This document shows positions 17,517-25,766 of a stretch of 53,487 bases of DNA, piece after piece. The notes below the pieces were generated by a model, which ran no database searches, had not been told where the DNA came from, and was given only the letters and a program-made list of their open reading frames with translations. A program made the position numbers and the translations under genes. This DNA is from Phycisphaerae bacterium (GTDB taxonomy: Bacteria; Planctomycetota; Phycisphaerae; Sedimentisphaerales; Anaerobacaceae): contig JAGOLX010000042.1 in the NCBI GenBank assembly GCA_017993835.1, positions 1-53,487 on the forward strand, given 5' to 3'. Every line of letters begins with the position of its first letter. Position 1 is the first letter of the stretch.

Positions 17517-18815
17517 TTACAACACGTAGGGCGCCCGGCGAGGGCGGTCGTACCAGCGCTCGGCCGCGGGATCGTCGAGGATCTTTTCCTCCACCGGGTC
17601 CCACTGGATCGGTCGGCCCAGGCGCTCGGCGATGCCGCTGAGATGGCAGATCGTCGCGGTGCGATGGCCGATCTCCACCGGGCAGATCGTCGGTTTGCGA
17701 GTGCGGATGCCCTCGATCCAGTTCCCGTCGTGGTCCTTGGAGTCGTAGAGGTGGATTTCGCTCGGCAGCAGCGGAGCGTGCGCCAATTCCGCGGGTTTCG
17801 TGTCGATCCTCGCGCCGCGACTGACCAGCACTTCGCCCTCGGTGCCGATGAACTGGATCATGTGGCCGCGTTCGACGGGGTGATCGCGGAGGACCTTCGT
17901 GCCGTCGGCGTAGTAGTGGGTCTGCCACTGGTAGCCGCCCCAACCCTTGGGGACGAACTTCACCGGGCCCGAGTCGTCCATGCCCAGGGCCCACTGGATG
18001 ATGTCGAAGTGGTGGGCGCCCCAGTCGCCATTCTTGCGCGAGCCGTACTCCCAGAATCGTCGCCATCCGCCGCCGTAGTCGCCTTTGACGCGCTCCGCAT
18101 TGTATGGATACCACGGCGTGGGACCCAGCCAGCGGTCATAGTCGAATCCATCGGGGATTGGCTCCTCGGGCAACGTCATCGGCGGTGCGAACTGGCCCAG
18201 ACTCGTGTAGATCGTGTGTACCTTGCCGATCCACCCGTTGCGGACGATCTCGCAAGCCTTGCGGAAAGCCCACTCCGACCGTTGCTGCGAGCCGACCTGG
18301 AAGACCGTGCCGTACTGCTTGCAGGCGTCGCTCATCAGGCGGCCCTCGCGGATCGTGAGCGTCATGGGCTTCTGGCAGAAGACGTCCTTGCCCGCCTTGA
18401 TGGCCGCCAGCGAGCACATCGCGTGCCAGTGGTCGGGCGTCACGATCACTACCGCGTCGATGTCGGGCCGGGCGCAGAGTTCCTCGTATTCCAGATACGC
18501 GGCGCAGCCTTTGTACGTCCCGCCGGCGGTCCGTTCGGCGTAGGTCCTCTCGGCCCGGGCCCTGGCGTTCTCGCGCTTGGCGCGGTCCACGTCGCAAACG
18601 GCGAGCACCTGCACCTCCCTGCGATTGAGCATCCCGCTGAAGTGACCGCCCATCTGCAGGCCCATGCCGATCAGGCCCATCGTGATGCGATTGCTGGGCG
18701 CTGCGGCCCCCAGGACGGTCGAGGGCACGATGGCCGGTCCCGCTGCAACGGCGCCGACCGCCGCCGCGGACGCGAACAGAAAGTCGCGACGGCTTATGCT
18801 CTGGTTCTTCGTCAT
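17517..18815 (-). CDS. Tat-exported Gfo/Idh/MocA family oxidoreductase
   Basis: NAD(P)-dependent sugar oxidoreductase of 432 aa. The N-terminus holds a twin-arginine signal (SRRDFLFASAAAVGA), so the folded protein with cofactor would be exported. A Rossmann domain follows with GLIGMGLQMGGHF (about 48-60), DVDRAKREN, and the hallmark CQKPMTLTIREG equivalent to the family EKP motif. The C-terminal dimerisation/substrate domain includes DWGAHHFDIIQWAL, whose His-His is the usual catalytic region. Such enzymes oxidise or isomerise sugars and glycosides; some make 3-keto intermediates that DUF1080 hydrolases cleave. GTAGGAG lies 8 bases before the ATG. The HEAT-repeat gene follows it. Confidence 0.88.
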   Translation of the reverse strand: MTKNQSISRRDFLFASAAAVGAVAAGPAIVPSTVLGAAAPSNRITMGLIGMGLQMGGHFSGMLNRREVQVLAVCDVDRAKRENARARAERTYAERTAGGTYKGCAAYLEYEELCARPDIDAVVIVTPDHWHAMCSLAAIKAGKDVFCQKPMTLTIREGRLMSDACKQYGTVFQVGSQQRSEWAFRKACEIVRNGWIGKVHTIYTSLGQFAPPMTLPEEPIPDGFDYDRWLGPTPWYPYNAERVKGDYGGGWRRFWEYGSRKNGDWGAHHFDIIQWALGMDDSGPVKFVPKGWGGYQWQTHYYADGTKVLRDHPVERGHMIQFIGTEGEVLVSRGARIDTKPAELAHAPLLPSEIHLYDSKDHDGNWIEGIRTRKPTICPVEIGHRTATICHLSGIAERLGRPIQWDPVEEKILDDPAAERWYDRPRRAPYVL

Positions 18816-18934
18816 CGATCAGGTCTCCTACTTGCGATTGACTCTTTCGATCCTGAACGGATTTGCAGTCTCCACTGTATCCCGTTCGCCGGCCGTTGTC
18901 CACATCAGCCTGCGACGACAATCTGCCCAAGAGA

Positions 18935-19921
18935 TCAGCGAGTGACGCTGGATGTCTCAGCCTGCTCGTAGACCCTCGCGATTTCTCGCAGGAGCGATTC
19001 CAGCTTTCCATAGTACTCGGTCTCTGGGAATTGGGCCTTTGCGTCGCGCAGCTCCAGGATCTGCAGTTCGAGCCGGTCCCGCCAGGCCCGCAGCTCGGGC
19101 GGCATGGCTGTCTCGGTCACGCTGGGGACCAGGTGAAACTGATGGGCGCGGTAGCCGTCGAGCGTGGTGTCGTTGCGGGCCTTCTGTATCGGCCGGATAC
19201 CGCGAAACCACTCCGCGGGCGTGCCCAGCCCGTCGCCATTGTCGTCGAGTAGTGCGTGTTCGGTCGCAAGCCGGCCATTGGCGGTGTAGAACGCCGCGAC
19301 GTTGTGCGAAGCGGTGAGCCAGGCTTCCAGCACAGAGGTCTGGCCGTCCTTGTCGAGATCGGCCTGCGGCTGGGCTACCGCCTCCGCCAGGTACTGGCCG
19401 AATCGCGCGTAGTTGTGTTCGAATCCGCTCTTGGTGGCGGTGACCACGACCCGTCCGGGCGCCGACAACTCCTTCAGGAACGGCGCGCTCGCGGAGGTGG
19501 AATCGACAATGGCGAGGGGCCGCTCGATTGGTTTGAGCCATTCTGCCAGATCGCTCGCAGTGACGTCCGGCCCGCGGAGATTGAATCGAGCGGTCTTGCC
19601 GTCATACGTGCCGTGACCGATCAGGACGAGCCACAATGGTGCGGTTGTTTGCTGAGATTGCACCGCCAGCGTCGTGCGGATTCTCTCGCGATCCTGGTAC
19701 TCGCCCTCGTCCTCCAAACCGATGCCGATGAATCCGGCGCTGCCTTTGGCACACGCCTGTTGCCAGAGGCCCGCCCACCGCGCGAATTCGGGCGCGTACT
19801 CCGGCGCGCCGGCCGCGCCCACGACGACGATCACGGTCTGCTTCCGGTCGGCGGCCGAACCGGTGGGCAGAGCCCACCCTACCGCTTGCGCGATCACCAG
19901 CGAGGTCAACAGGGTCTTCAT
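18935..19921 (-). CDS. Caspase/C13-like secreted protein, catalytic Cys apparently lost
   Basis: Protein of 328 aa with a signal peptide (~1-24). The core shows clan-CD features: a hydrophobic strand ending in IGHG (His103) and, about 37 residues later, a strand ending in VDSTSASAPF. In caspase/legumain-type peptidases this second block reads Asp-x-Cys-x-Ser-Gly; Thr142 occupies the Cys position, so it is probably not a Cys protease. An EF-hand-like acidic stretch (DDNGDGLGTP) lies near residue 230 and a helix ends the chain. Its ATG overlaps the preceding gene's TGA (ATGA), implying translational coupling. It is the last gene of the MoxR/BatA operon; a regulatory or binding role there is inference. 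Confidence 0.7.
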   Translation of the reverse strand: MKTLLTSLVIAQAVGWALPTGSAADRKQTVIVVVGAAGAPEYAPEFARWAGLWQQACAKGSAGFIGIGLEDEGEYQDRERIRTTLAVQSQQTTAPLWLVLIGHGTYDGKTARFNLRGPDVTASDLAEWLKPIERPLAIVDSTSASAPFLKELSAPGRVVVTATKSGFEHNYARFGQYLAEAVAQPQADLDKDGQTSVLEAWLTASHNVAAFYTANGRLATEHALLDDNGDGLGTPAEWFRGIRPIQKARNDTTLDGYRAHQFHLVPSVTETAMPPELRAWRDRLELQILELRDAKAQFPETEYYGKLESLLREIARVYEQAETSSVTR

Positions 19922-22257
19922 GGCAGTCCCTTCCAACGACGAATCGCCCACTCGCCGATGAAGCAGCCGATCGCCAGCAGGAACAGGGCAGGCAATACTC
20001 CCGGCACGTCCCACAACGGCCTGACCCATACCTCGCTGACCGGCGCCTTCCGCGAGGGCAAGTCGCGAGCGAACCGGTCCAGCTCATCCAGTTCGACGAT
20101 GCGGCCGCCGGTCTGTTTTGCGATCTTCTCGAGCAATGCCCGATTGCCCTGGATGGACTGGAACTCTCGGCCCTCCAGATCGACCGCCCAGCCGGTCTCC
20201 GCTCCGCCCAGCAGCGTGCCTGTCGCGTCGGCCGCCGCGACCCGTGCGAAGTGGCCGCCATTGGCATGCGGGACATAAGTGGCCTCGAACAGGCCGCTCT
20301 CCGTCGCCGAGGGGGTCGCCGTCAGTCGGACCTCCCGGCCGTTGGGGTCGAGCACCGTCATCGAGATCGACACGTTGTCCGCCGGCTCGAAGGCCCTGTT
20401 GCGGACGCGGGCCTGGAGCACGACCGGCTGGTTCGTCTCGTCGAGTTGCTGCTTGGCCTGGAGCGAGACCTGGGCGGGCACGTCCGCAATCAGCCATCGC
20501 AGCGTTTGGCGCCAGAATTTGTCCATATCCTCGTGCGCCCGCGGATTCCGCATGCCCCAGCGCCAGACGTCGCCGACGACCAGAGCCGCGGAGCGTCCGT
20601 TGCCGATCTGCTGTACGACCAGGCCGGGGAGTTGCCGAGTGTCGTTCACGTCGATGGCCGCCACGACCCTCGCGCCCGGCTTGACTGCGCGGATGCGATG
20701 GACCACTTGGAACTCCGGCATCTCCGCAAGGCGCTGCTTCTCCTCTTGCTCGTTGTCCCGCAGCCTGGCCCACGGCTGGAGCCAGCCCTCGCGGGTCAGG
20801 TCCAGTCGCGTCCCGCCGGTCGAGCCCGGCGGCATCGGGTCCAGGTAGACCGGGAGGATGCTGCCGATGGGTGTTCGCTGGAAACCGCCCTTCTGGAAGG
20901 ACTCCGCGCCGCCGAGCATGAAGAGGCCGCCGCCGCGATCCGTGACGTACCGACGGACCAGGTCCATCTGGTCCCGCGTGAAGAACGCCGACTCGACGTC
21001 GTCGAGAATGATCGCGTGGTACTCGAACAGATCCTCCGGCGTCCTGGGGAATCCCTCGCGAAGTTCCGTCCCGTCCCGTGTATTCAATCGCACGAGGACG
21101 GGCTGATCGTACTGCTCGGCCTGCTCCCGGTCCTGCACGTCGAACCCGCGGTACAGCGGATTGGTCGTCTCGCCGGAATGGCCTCGCCAATCGTACTTCG
21201 GCTCTCGCCTGGCGACCCGAACCAGCGCGACGAGCTGCACCTGCTCATCCTCTTCGACGGCTCTCTTGAGGAACTTCAGTTCCCAGTTCGGACGCCCGGC
21301 CACGTAGAGAATTCGGTAGGGCCCCTTGCCGCGATCCACGACGATCGTGCGAGCGTTGTTGCCGACGGTCGCCTCCGACGAATCGTCGGACGCATCGGTG
21401 ACGTGAAGCTGATAGAACAGGACCCCGATCTTGTCCGGACGCAGGCGGAACCGGAAGCTCTGTTTCGCTTCGCTGCGCCCGACCCTCCACGATTGCTGCT
21501 CGACCGGATTGTCTCCGGCGTCGAGCAGCTCGACCGCGACGCTGCGCCCTGCGAATCCGATGGCCTCCACGTCCGCCAGGATTGTCACGGGTGCGTCCTC
21601 GAACGAGGTCTGACTGACTGTGACGTTGCCCACCGCCAGGTCCCTCGGCGGCTGGTCCCGCCCGATCACGATCGGATAGACCGGCGGCAGACCCGCCAGA
21701 TCGGGAAGTTGCCCGCCCACGTCCGTCGTACAGCCGTCGGTCAACAGGAGCACGCCCGCCAGCGGTCGGCCTTCGTATCGCGCAGCCAGCGTCCGCAGAG
21801 CGGCGCCCAACAGCGTGGCGGTCCCGTCGAACGTCAGATCGGCGAAATCGGGCGTGCGGCGCAATCGGGAATCGAACAGGTACTGACGAATCTGGAATGT
21901 CCCGGACAGGGCGGCCAGCCAGGTGTCCTTCCCGGTCTGCAGCGTGTCCGCGAGGATCTGGGCGCGGGTCCGGTCCGCGCCGTCGTCGCGGATCGTCATG
22001 CCGCGACTGTTGTCCGCGACGACCGCCAGCACGTTGGCGCCCGTCGTCGCGTGCCGGCCGCTCCATATCGGCTCGACCAGGCACAGCGCAATCGCCAGGA
22101 TGCCGAGCAGCTTCAGACCGAAGGCGATCCGCTGGGCGGCGCCGGCGCCCGGATTGCGCCGGTAGGACCAGGCCAGCAGGATCAGCGCCGCCGCGACGAG
22201 CGCCGCAGGCCAGAGCCAGTCGCTCGATGGAATCGCAATGGTCGCAAGGCGCATCAT
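19918..22257 (-). CDS. Membrane protein with VWA-like and glutamine-amidotransferase-like domains
   Basis: Protein of 779 aa. Two N-terminal membrane helices (about 12-30 and 43-63) lead into a VWA-like fold (about 75-240, ADNSRGMTI for a degenerate MIDAS, LTDGCTTDV later). Ig-like strands follow, then a glutamine-amidotransferase-like domain (about 315-600, starting PYRILYVAGRPNWELKFLKR) whose catalytic Cys is not evident. Another beta domain and a C-terminal helix (about 750-770) end it. This architecture is standard in planctomycete BatA-type operons; a role in envelope protein assembly is inferred. I start at the ATG at 22257, whose ATGA overlaps the preceding stop, rather than far upstream in-frame codons lying inside the previous gene. 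Confidence 0.8.
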   Translation of the reverse strand: MMRLATIAIPSSDWLWPAALVAAALILLAWSYRRNPGAGAAQRIAFGLKLLGILAIALCLVEPIWSGRHATTGANVLAVVADNSRGMTIRDDGADRTRAQILADTLQTGKDTWLAALSGTFQIRQYLFDSRLRRTPDFADLTFDGTATLLGAALRTLAARYEGRPLAGVLLLTDGCTTDVGGQLPDLAGLPPVYPIVIGRDQPPRDLAVGNVTVSQTSFEDAPVTILADVEAIGFAGRSVAVELLDAGDNPVEQQSWRVGRSEAKQSFRFRLRPDKIGVLFYQLHVTDASDDSSEATVGNNARTIVVDRGKGPYRILYVAGRPNWELKFLKRAVEEDEQVQLVALVRVARREPKYDWRGHSGETTNPLYRGFDVQDREQAEQYDQPVLVRLNTRDGTELREGFPRTPEDLFEYHAIILDDVESAFFTRDQMDLVRRYVTDRGGGLFMLGGAESFQKGGFQRTPIGSILPVYLDPMPPGSTGGTRLDLTREGWLQPWARLRDNEQEEKQRLAEMPEFQVVHRIRAVKPGARVVAAIDVNDTRQLPGLVVQQIGNGRSAALVVGDVWRWGMRNPRAHEDMDKFWRQTLRWLIADVPAQVSLQAKQQLDETNQPVVLQARVRNRAFEPADNVSISMTVLDPNGREVRLTATPSATESGLFEATYVPHANGGHFARVAAADATGTLLGGAETGWAVDLEGREFQSIQGNRALLEKIAKQTGGRIVELDELDRFARDLPSRKAPVSEVWVRPLWDVPGVLPALFLLAIGCFIGEWAIRRWKGLP

Positions 22258-25200
22258 CGGTCCTCTTGCCCAAGGTTCTCGAAATACGACCGGACCCTGT
22301 CGGCGAAGCGGTCCGGAACCGGGTCGCGATCGATGGGGACCAGCGCCTTGTCCGACTGGAGCTGGGCCAACTTTTCGTTCACTCGCTGGCGCAGCTCGGC
22401 CAGCGGCTCCATGATCTGGCTGCGGACCAAGTCCCATTGCGGTTCTGTGCCGTGCCGTTTGAATTCCGCCCGCACGGTTCTGGCGCGATCCCAGACGGTG
22501 GCCGCCTCGTCGCGAAGCTCCCGCTCGGGGAGCATGTCCTCGACGTCCCGCAGTCGGTCCGCCCACTCGATGAAGTCCTCGCCGGTGAACGGGCCGCGCG
22601 CGCCTTGGTCGTCCCACTCTCCCGGTTCGGTCTGCCAGGCGCCAGCGCCGGTGGGATCGCTTCGCTCGCCGGTTTCATCGCGGGTCCTGCCGCCGCGAGC
22701 TTGTCCCTGTGTATCGGCAGTGTGTGTCGGGTCCGTTTGCGTCTCGGATTGAGCGTTGGCCTGTCGCGGGCCGTTTGCGCCCGCCGGCTCGTTCGTATCG
22801 CTCGCTTGGCGGTTCCCTCCGCCAGCGGCGCGGGCGACCTCGTCGTTCACATCCCGGATCAGTTCGTCGAGCTGCTGTCTGGCCAGGCGGAGCGACTCGG
22901 CTTCATCGCCGAGCACGCTCTCCGCGGCCTCTTCGACGCCCCGGCGCAGTCCGTCGATGCCATCGCTCGCCCGTCGCTCGATCTCCCGCGCCTGGGGGAG
23001 GAAGTCACGCCGGAGCAGTTCGCCCGTCGTCTGGAGCGTCCTGTCCAGGTTCTCCGTGCTCGCCTCGCGCAGCGTGTCGTACAGCCTGCGGGACAGCAGC
23101 GGCTCGGAGGCCTCCGCCTGTTCGCTCGTCGTCTTCATCTGATCGGTCAGCTCCTCCATGGTCTTTCTCTGTTCCTCGACGCGGTCCGCCAACTCCCGGC
23201 TCGCCTCGGCGCCGGCGAGCGATTTCTGCCTCGCGTCGATTTGCTGCTGCATCTCGTCGGCGATCTGGTTCTGTTGCTCGTCGAGCTGGCGGGCCTGGTC
23301 GCGCATGTCCCGCATCGCATCGGTGAATTGGCTGGAGGTCCGGCGCTGGAACTCGTCGCGCATCTGCTCGAGCTGTCGCCCGGCTCGTGCGGCGGATGTG
23401 ATGGCCCGCGAGACCATGCCCTCCTCGAGCGCTTCCGTCGATTCGCGAATCCCGGCGCGGGAGTCATTGAGTTGCTCGCGGGCGTCTGCCATTCGCTGGC
23501 GGTTCTGCGGACTCTCCATCCGCTGCTGGAGGTCGTCCACGTCGCGAAGCGCCTCCATCTGCTCGTCCCGCAGCCGCTTCAACTGCTGCATCGCTTCTTC
23601 CCGGTCCTGCGGATTCTGCGCCTGGCGAAGGGCGGCCTCCGCTTCGCGGAGCCGGTCGCTCATCTCGTTCTGTCGGCGGGCCAGATCGCGGAGTCGGTTG
23701 AGGACCTGGACATCCTCCTGCCGCTCCGTCCGCTGGGACTGAGCGGTCCGCTGTGTTTCGTAGCGGTCCTCGCGCTGCGTCAGCTCCATCTGCTGCAACT
23801 GCTGCTGGAACTGCGCGGAATTGGCGCTGGCCCGGCTCGAATTGCTCCGGCTGCGGGCGATCTGGTGCTCGCGTTCGCGAAGCTTGAGCAACTCCTGATA
23901 CGCCAACTGTTCCGCAGCCAGCGCGCCGGTCAGTTCGCTCGTGGTGTCGGACTGGCCGGCGTTGGCGAGGTGGTCCAGGGATTTCTGCATATGCTCCGTC
24001 GCCGCGCGAAGGGACTGGATCGCCGTAGGGTCCTCGGCTTGCGTCATCGCCTCGCCCGCCTGCTCCAGAGCGTCCGCCTGCGACTGGCGCACGACGTCCA
24101 GGTCGTCCTTGTGGTCGGCGACTCCGCCGGAGCGGTCCGCCTGCTGCTTGATATTCCAGGTGGCGGTGATGATCTGCTTTTGCAGTTGGGCAAGCTGCTC
24201 GCCCGAACGCTGCTGATCCTGGCCCTGCTGATTCTGCTGCTCGTCCTGGTTCTGCTCGTTTTGGAAGGACTGGCTCTCGCGGAAGATCTCTTCGAAAGGA
24301 CGGACCTCGGCGAAGTAGATGTCACTGACGGTTCTGCGAGAAGCGCCGTCGGGTCCGATGTCGTCGGCCCAGAAGTAGTAGGTGAGCAACTGGTCCGGCT
24401 GGGCCTGGAGGTCCTCCATCGCCAGCAGGTGCCCGATCTGTGCCTTGGCGGCGCTGGGCTCCGGGTCCATCACGACGTCCCGGCTCTGTTCGCCCGCGAG
24501 TGTGTACGACAGTCCCGTGGCAGTGATGCCGTAATCGTCCTGGACCGCGGCCTCCAGACGGATCTCCTCCAGCGGCGAGGCCGCGATGTCGCGATTGGGG
24601 AACACCGGCTTGATCTCGGCCGGCAGGTTCTTGTGTACGTCGAGCACAAATCGCGGCGGCATCTTGTTCGTACGGCCCTGGGCGTCCGCCAGGTGCAGCT
24701 CGTACCGCTCGCTCTGCGACGCGGTGATGGACGTGGTGAGCACGTTCGGGTCCGCGCCATCGACGGCTAGTGCCAATGCGATCCCCGTCTTGGGACTGAG
24801 TCGAGCGGAGACCACGGGCTTGTTCAGAGTGAACCGGAGCGTGATCTTCGAGCCCTCGACCACTGCGATCTGGCGTGTGTCCTCGATGGTCTTCTCGGGC
24901 AGCTTCGTATAGGACGGGTACTCGATCTTCGCGTCGGCGCGGAGGAGCTCGGGGCTCTGATACACGCGGATCGTGTAGTCTCGCGTGCGTCGGCCCTCGT
25001 ATTCCAGGCGGTACTTCGCGTCGGATCGGATGTCCTGGAGGATGCCGCCGAAGACGGGGTCGTCCAGGCTCCGCGTCAGCGGGATTCGCTGTGGGTCCTG
25101 GTCCTGCGGCGCGAAGACCAGATCCACGCTCGCGGGCAGATGTCCCTCGAATCGCCCGAGGATCACAACGGGCGATCCCTCCTCGATCTCCGCGTCTCCC

Positions 25201-25766
25201 GGGCTTACCGAGACGCTGGAGTCCAGCGCCGCCAGGATGCCCTTGTCGCTGCGCAGCACCAGGGACGTGGACGGCGCCGCCTGCAGCAGGACAAAGAGCA
25301 GGAAGCCCATCGCTGCAACGCGGGCCAGATTCGCGAGGAAGAGCCGCCCGGCGGAGATGCTCTCCTGCCAGTCGTGGCCGATGGCGTGTGCGATGGCGTC
25401 CGCGATGACTCGTCTCTGGAGGTAACCCCATTGGCCGTCGGGTCCTTCGGGCTTCTGCTCGACCGCGGCCAGCAGCAGCGCCTCCAGGTCGGGATTCTGC
25501 TGCTCGACGGCCCGTGCGAGGGCGCGATAGTCCGGCTGAAGCCGACGGGACGTGATGATCGCCCAGACGGTTGCCAGGACGGTCCCGACGAGCAGGGCGA
25601 CAATCGCCCACGGCGACCTCCAACCCCAGAGCCAGGCGATCCCCGTCAAGACGACGCCGGCCAGCCCGGCGACGAGCCAACAGGCGGTCATCCGCCACGC
25701 CAGGGACACATGCTTGCGACGGTCCACGACGGGCTGCATCTGTCTGCGAAGGGCTTCTTCAATCAT
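22254..25766 (-). CDS. Large membrane-anchored coiled-coil protein (DUF4175-like)
   Basis: Protein of 1170 aa. Two membrane helices near residues 25-45 and 52-73 and a third near 130-150 anchor the N-terminus. A beta-rich extracytoplasmic part runs to about 490. A very long Gln/Glu/Arg-rich coiled coil (about 500-1000) follows, with repeated QQ and RLRE runs. The tail (about 1000-1090) is low-complexity with a high content of Asn, Gly, Thr and Glu. The layout recalls DUF4175 proteins found with MoxR/BatA genes. The start at 25766 overlaps the BatA stop by 8 bases and has GGAG 6 bases before it. It probably acts as a scaffold spanning the periplasm; no enzymatic motif is visible. Confidence 0.78.
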   Translation of the reverse strand: MIEEALRRQMQPVVDRRKHVSLAWRMTACWLVAGLAGVVLTGIAWLWGWRSPWAIVALLVGTVLATVWAIITSRRLQPDYRALARAVEQQNPDLEALLLAAVEQKPEGPDGQWGYLQRRVIADAIAHAIGHDWQESISAGRLFLANLARVAAMGFLLFVLLQAAPSTSLVLRSDKGILAALDSSVSVSPGDAEIEEGSPVVILGRFEGHLPASVDLVFAPQDQDPQRIPLTRSLDDPVFGGILQDIRSDAKYRLEYEGRRTRDYTIRVYQSPELLRADAKIEYPSYTKLPEKTIEDTRQIAVVEGSKITLRFTLNKPVVSARLSPKTGIALALAVDGADPNVLTTSITASQSERYELHLADAQGRTNKMPPRFVLDVHKNLPAEIKPVFPNRDIAASPLEEIRLEAAVQDDYGITATGLSYTLAGEQSRDVVMDPEPSAAKAQIGHLLAMEDLQAQPDQLLTYYFWADDIGPDGASRRTVSDIYFAEVRPFEEIFRESQSFQNEQNQDEQQNQQGQDQQRSGEQLAQLQKQIITATWNIKQQADRSGGVADHKDDLDVVRQSQADALEQAGEAMTQAEDPTAIQSLRAATEHMQKSLDHLANAGQSDTTSELTGALAAEQLAYQELLKLREREHQIARSRSNSSRASANSAQFQQQLQQMELTQREDRYETQRTAQSQRTERQEDVQVLNRLRDLARRQNEMSDRLREAEAALRQAQNPQDREEAMQQLKRLRDEQMEALRDVDDLQQRMESPQNRQRMADAREQLNDSRAGIRESTEALEEGMVSRAITSAARAGRQLEQMRDEFQRRTSSQFTDAMRDMRDQARQLDEQQNQIADEMQQQIDARQKSLAGAEASRELADRVEEQRKTMEELTDQMKTTSEQAEASEPLLSRRLYDTLREASTENLDRTLQTTGELLRRDFLPQAREIERRASDGIDGLRRGVEEAAESVLGDEAESLRLARQQLDELIRDVNDEVARAAGGGNRQASDTNEPAGANGPRQANAQSETQTDPTHTADTQGQARGGRTRDETGERSDPTGAGAWQTEPGEWDDQGARGPFTGEDFIEWADRLRDVEDMLPERELRDEAATVWDRARTVRAEFKRHGTEPQWDLVRSQIMEPLAELRQRVNEKLAQLQSDKALVPIDRDPVPDRFADRVRSYFENLGQEDR

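Noticed and set aside
20251-22752. Plus-strand 833-residue open frame opposite the amidotransferase-like gene
   Set aside because: Composition is Arg/Asp/Gln-rich and domain-free, and it mirrors a well-supported minus-strand gene with overlapping starts and stops. Similar shadows at 21897-24770, 25552-28074 and 30737-33352 were left out for the same reason.
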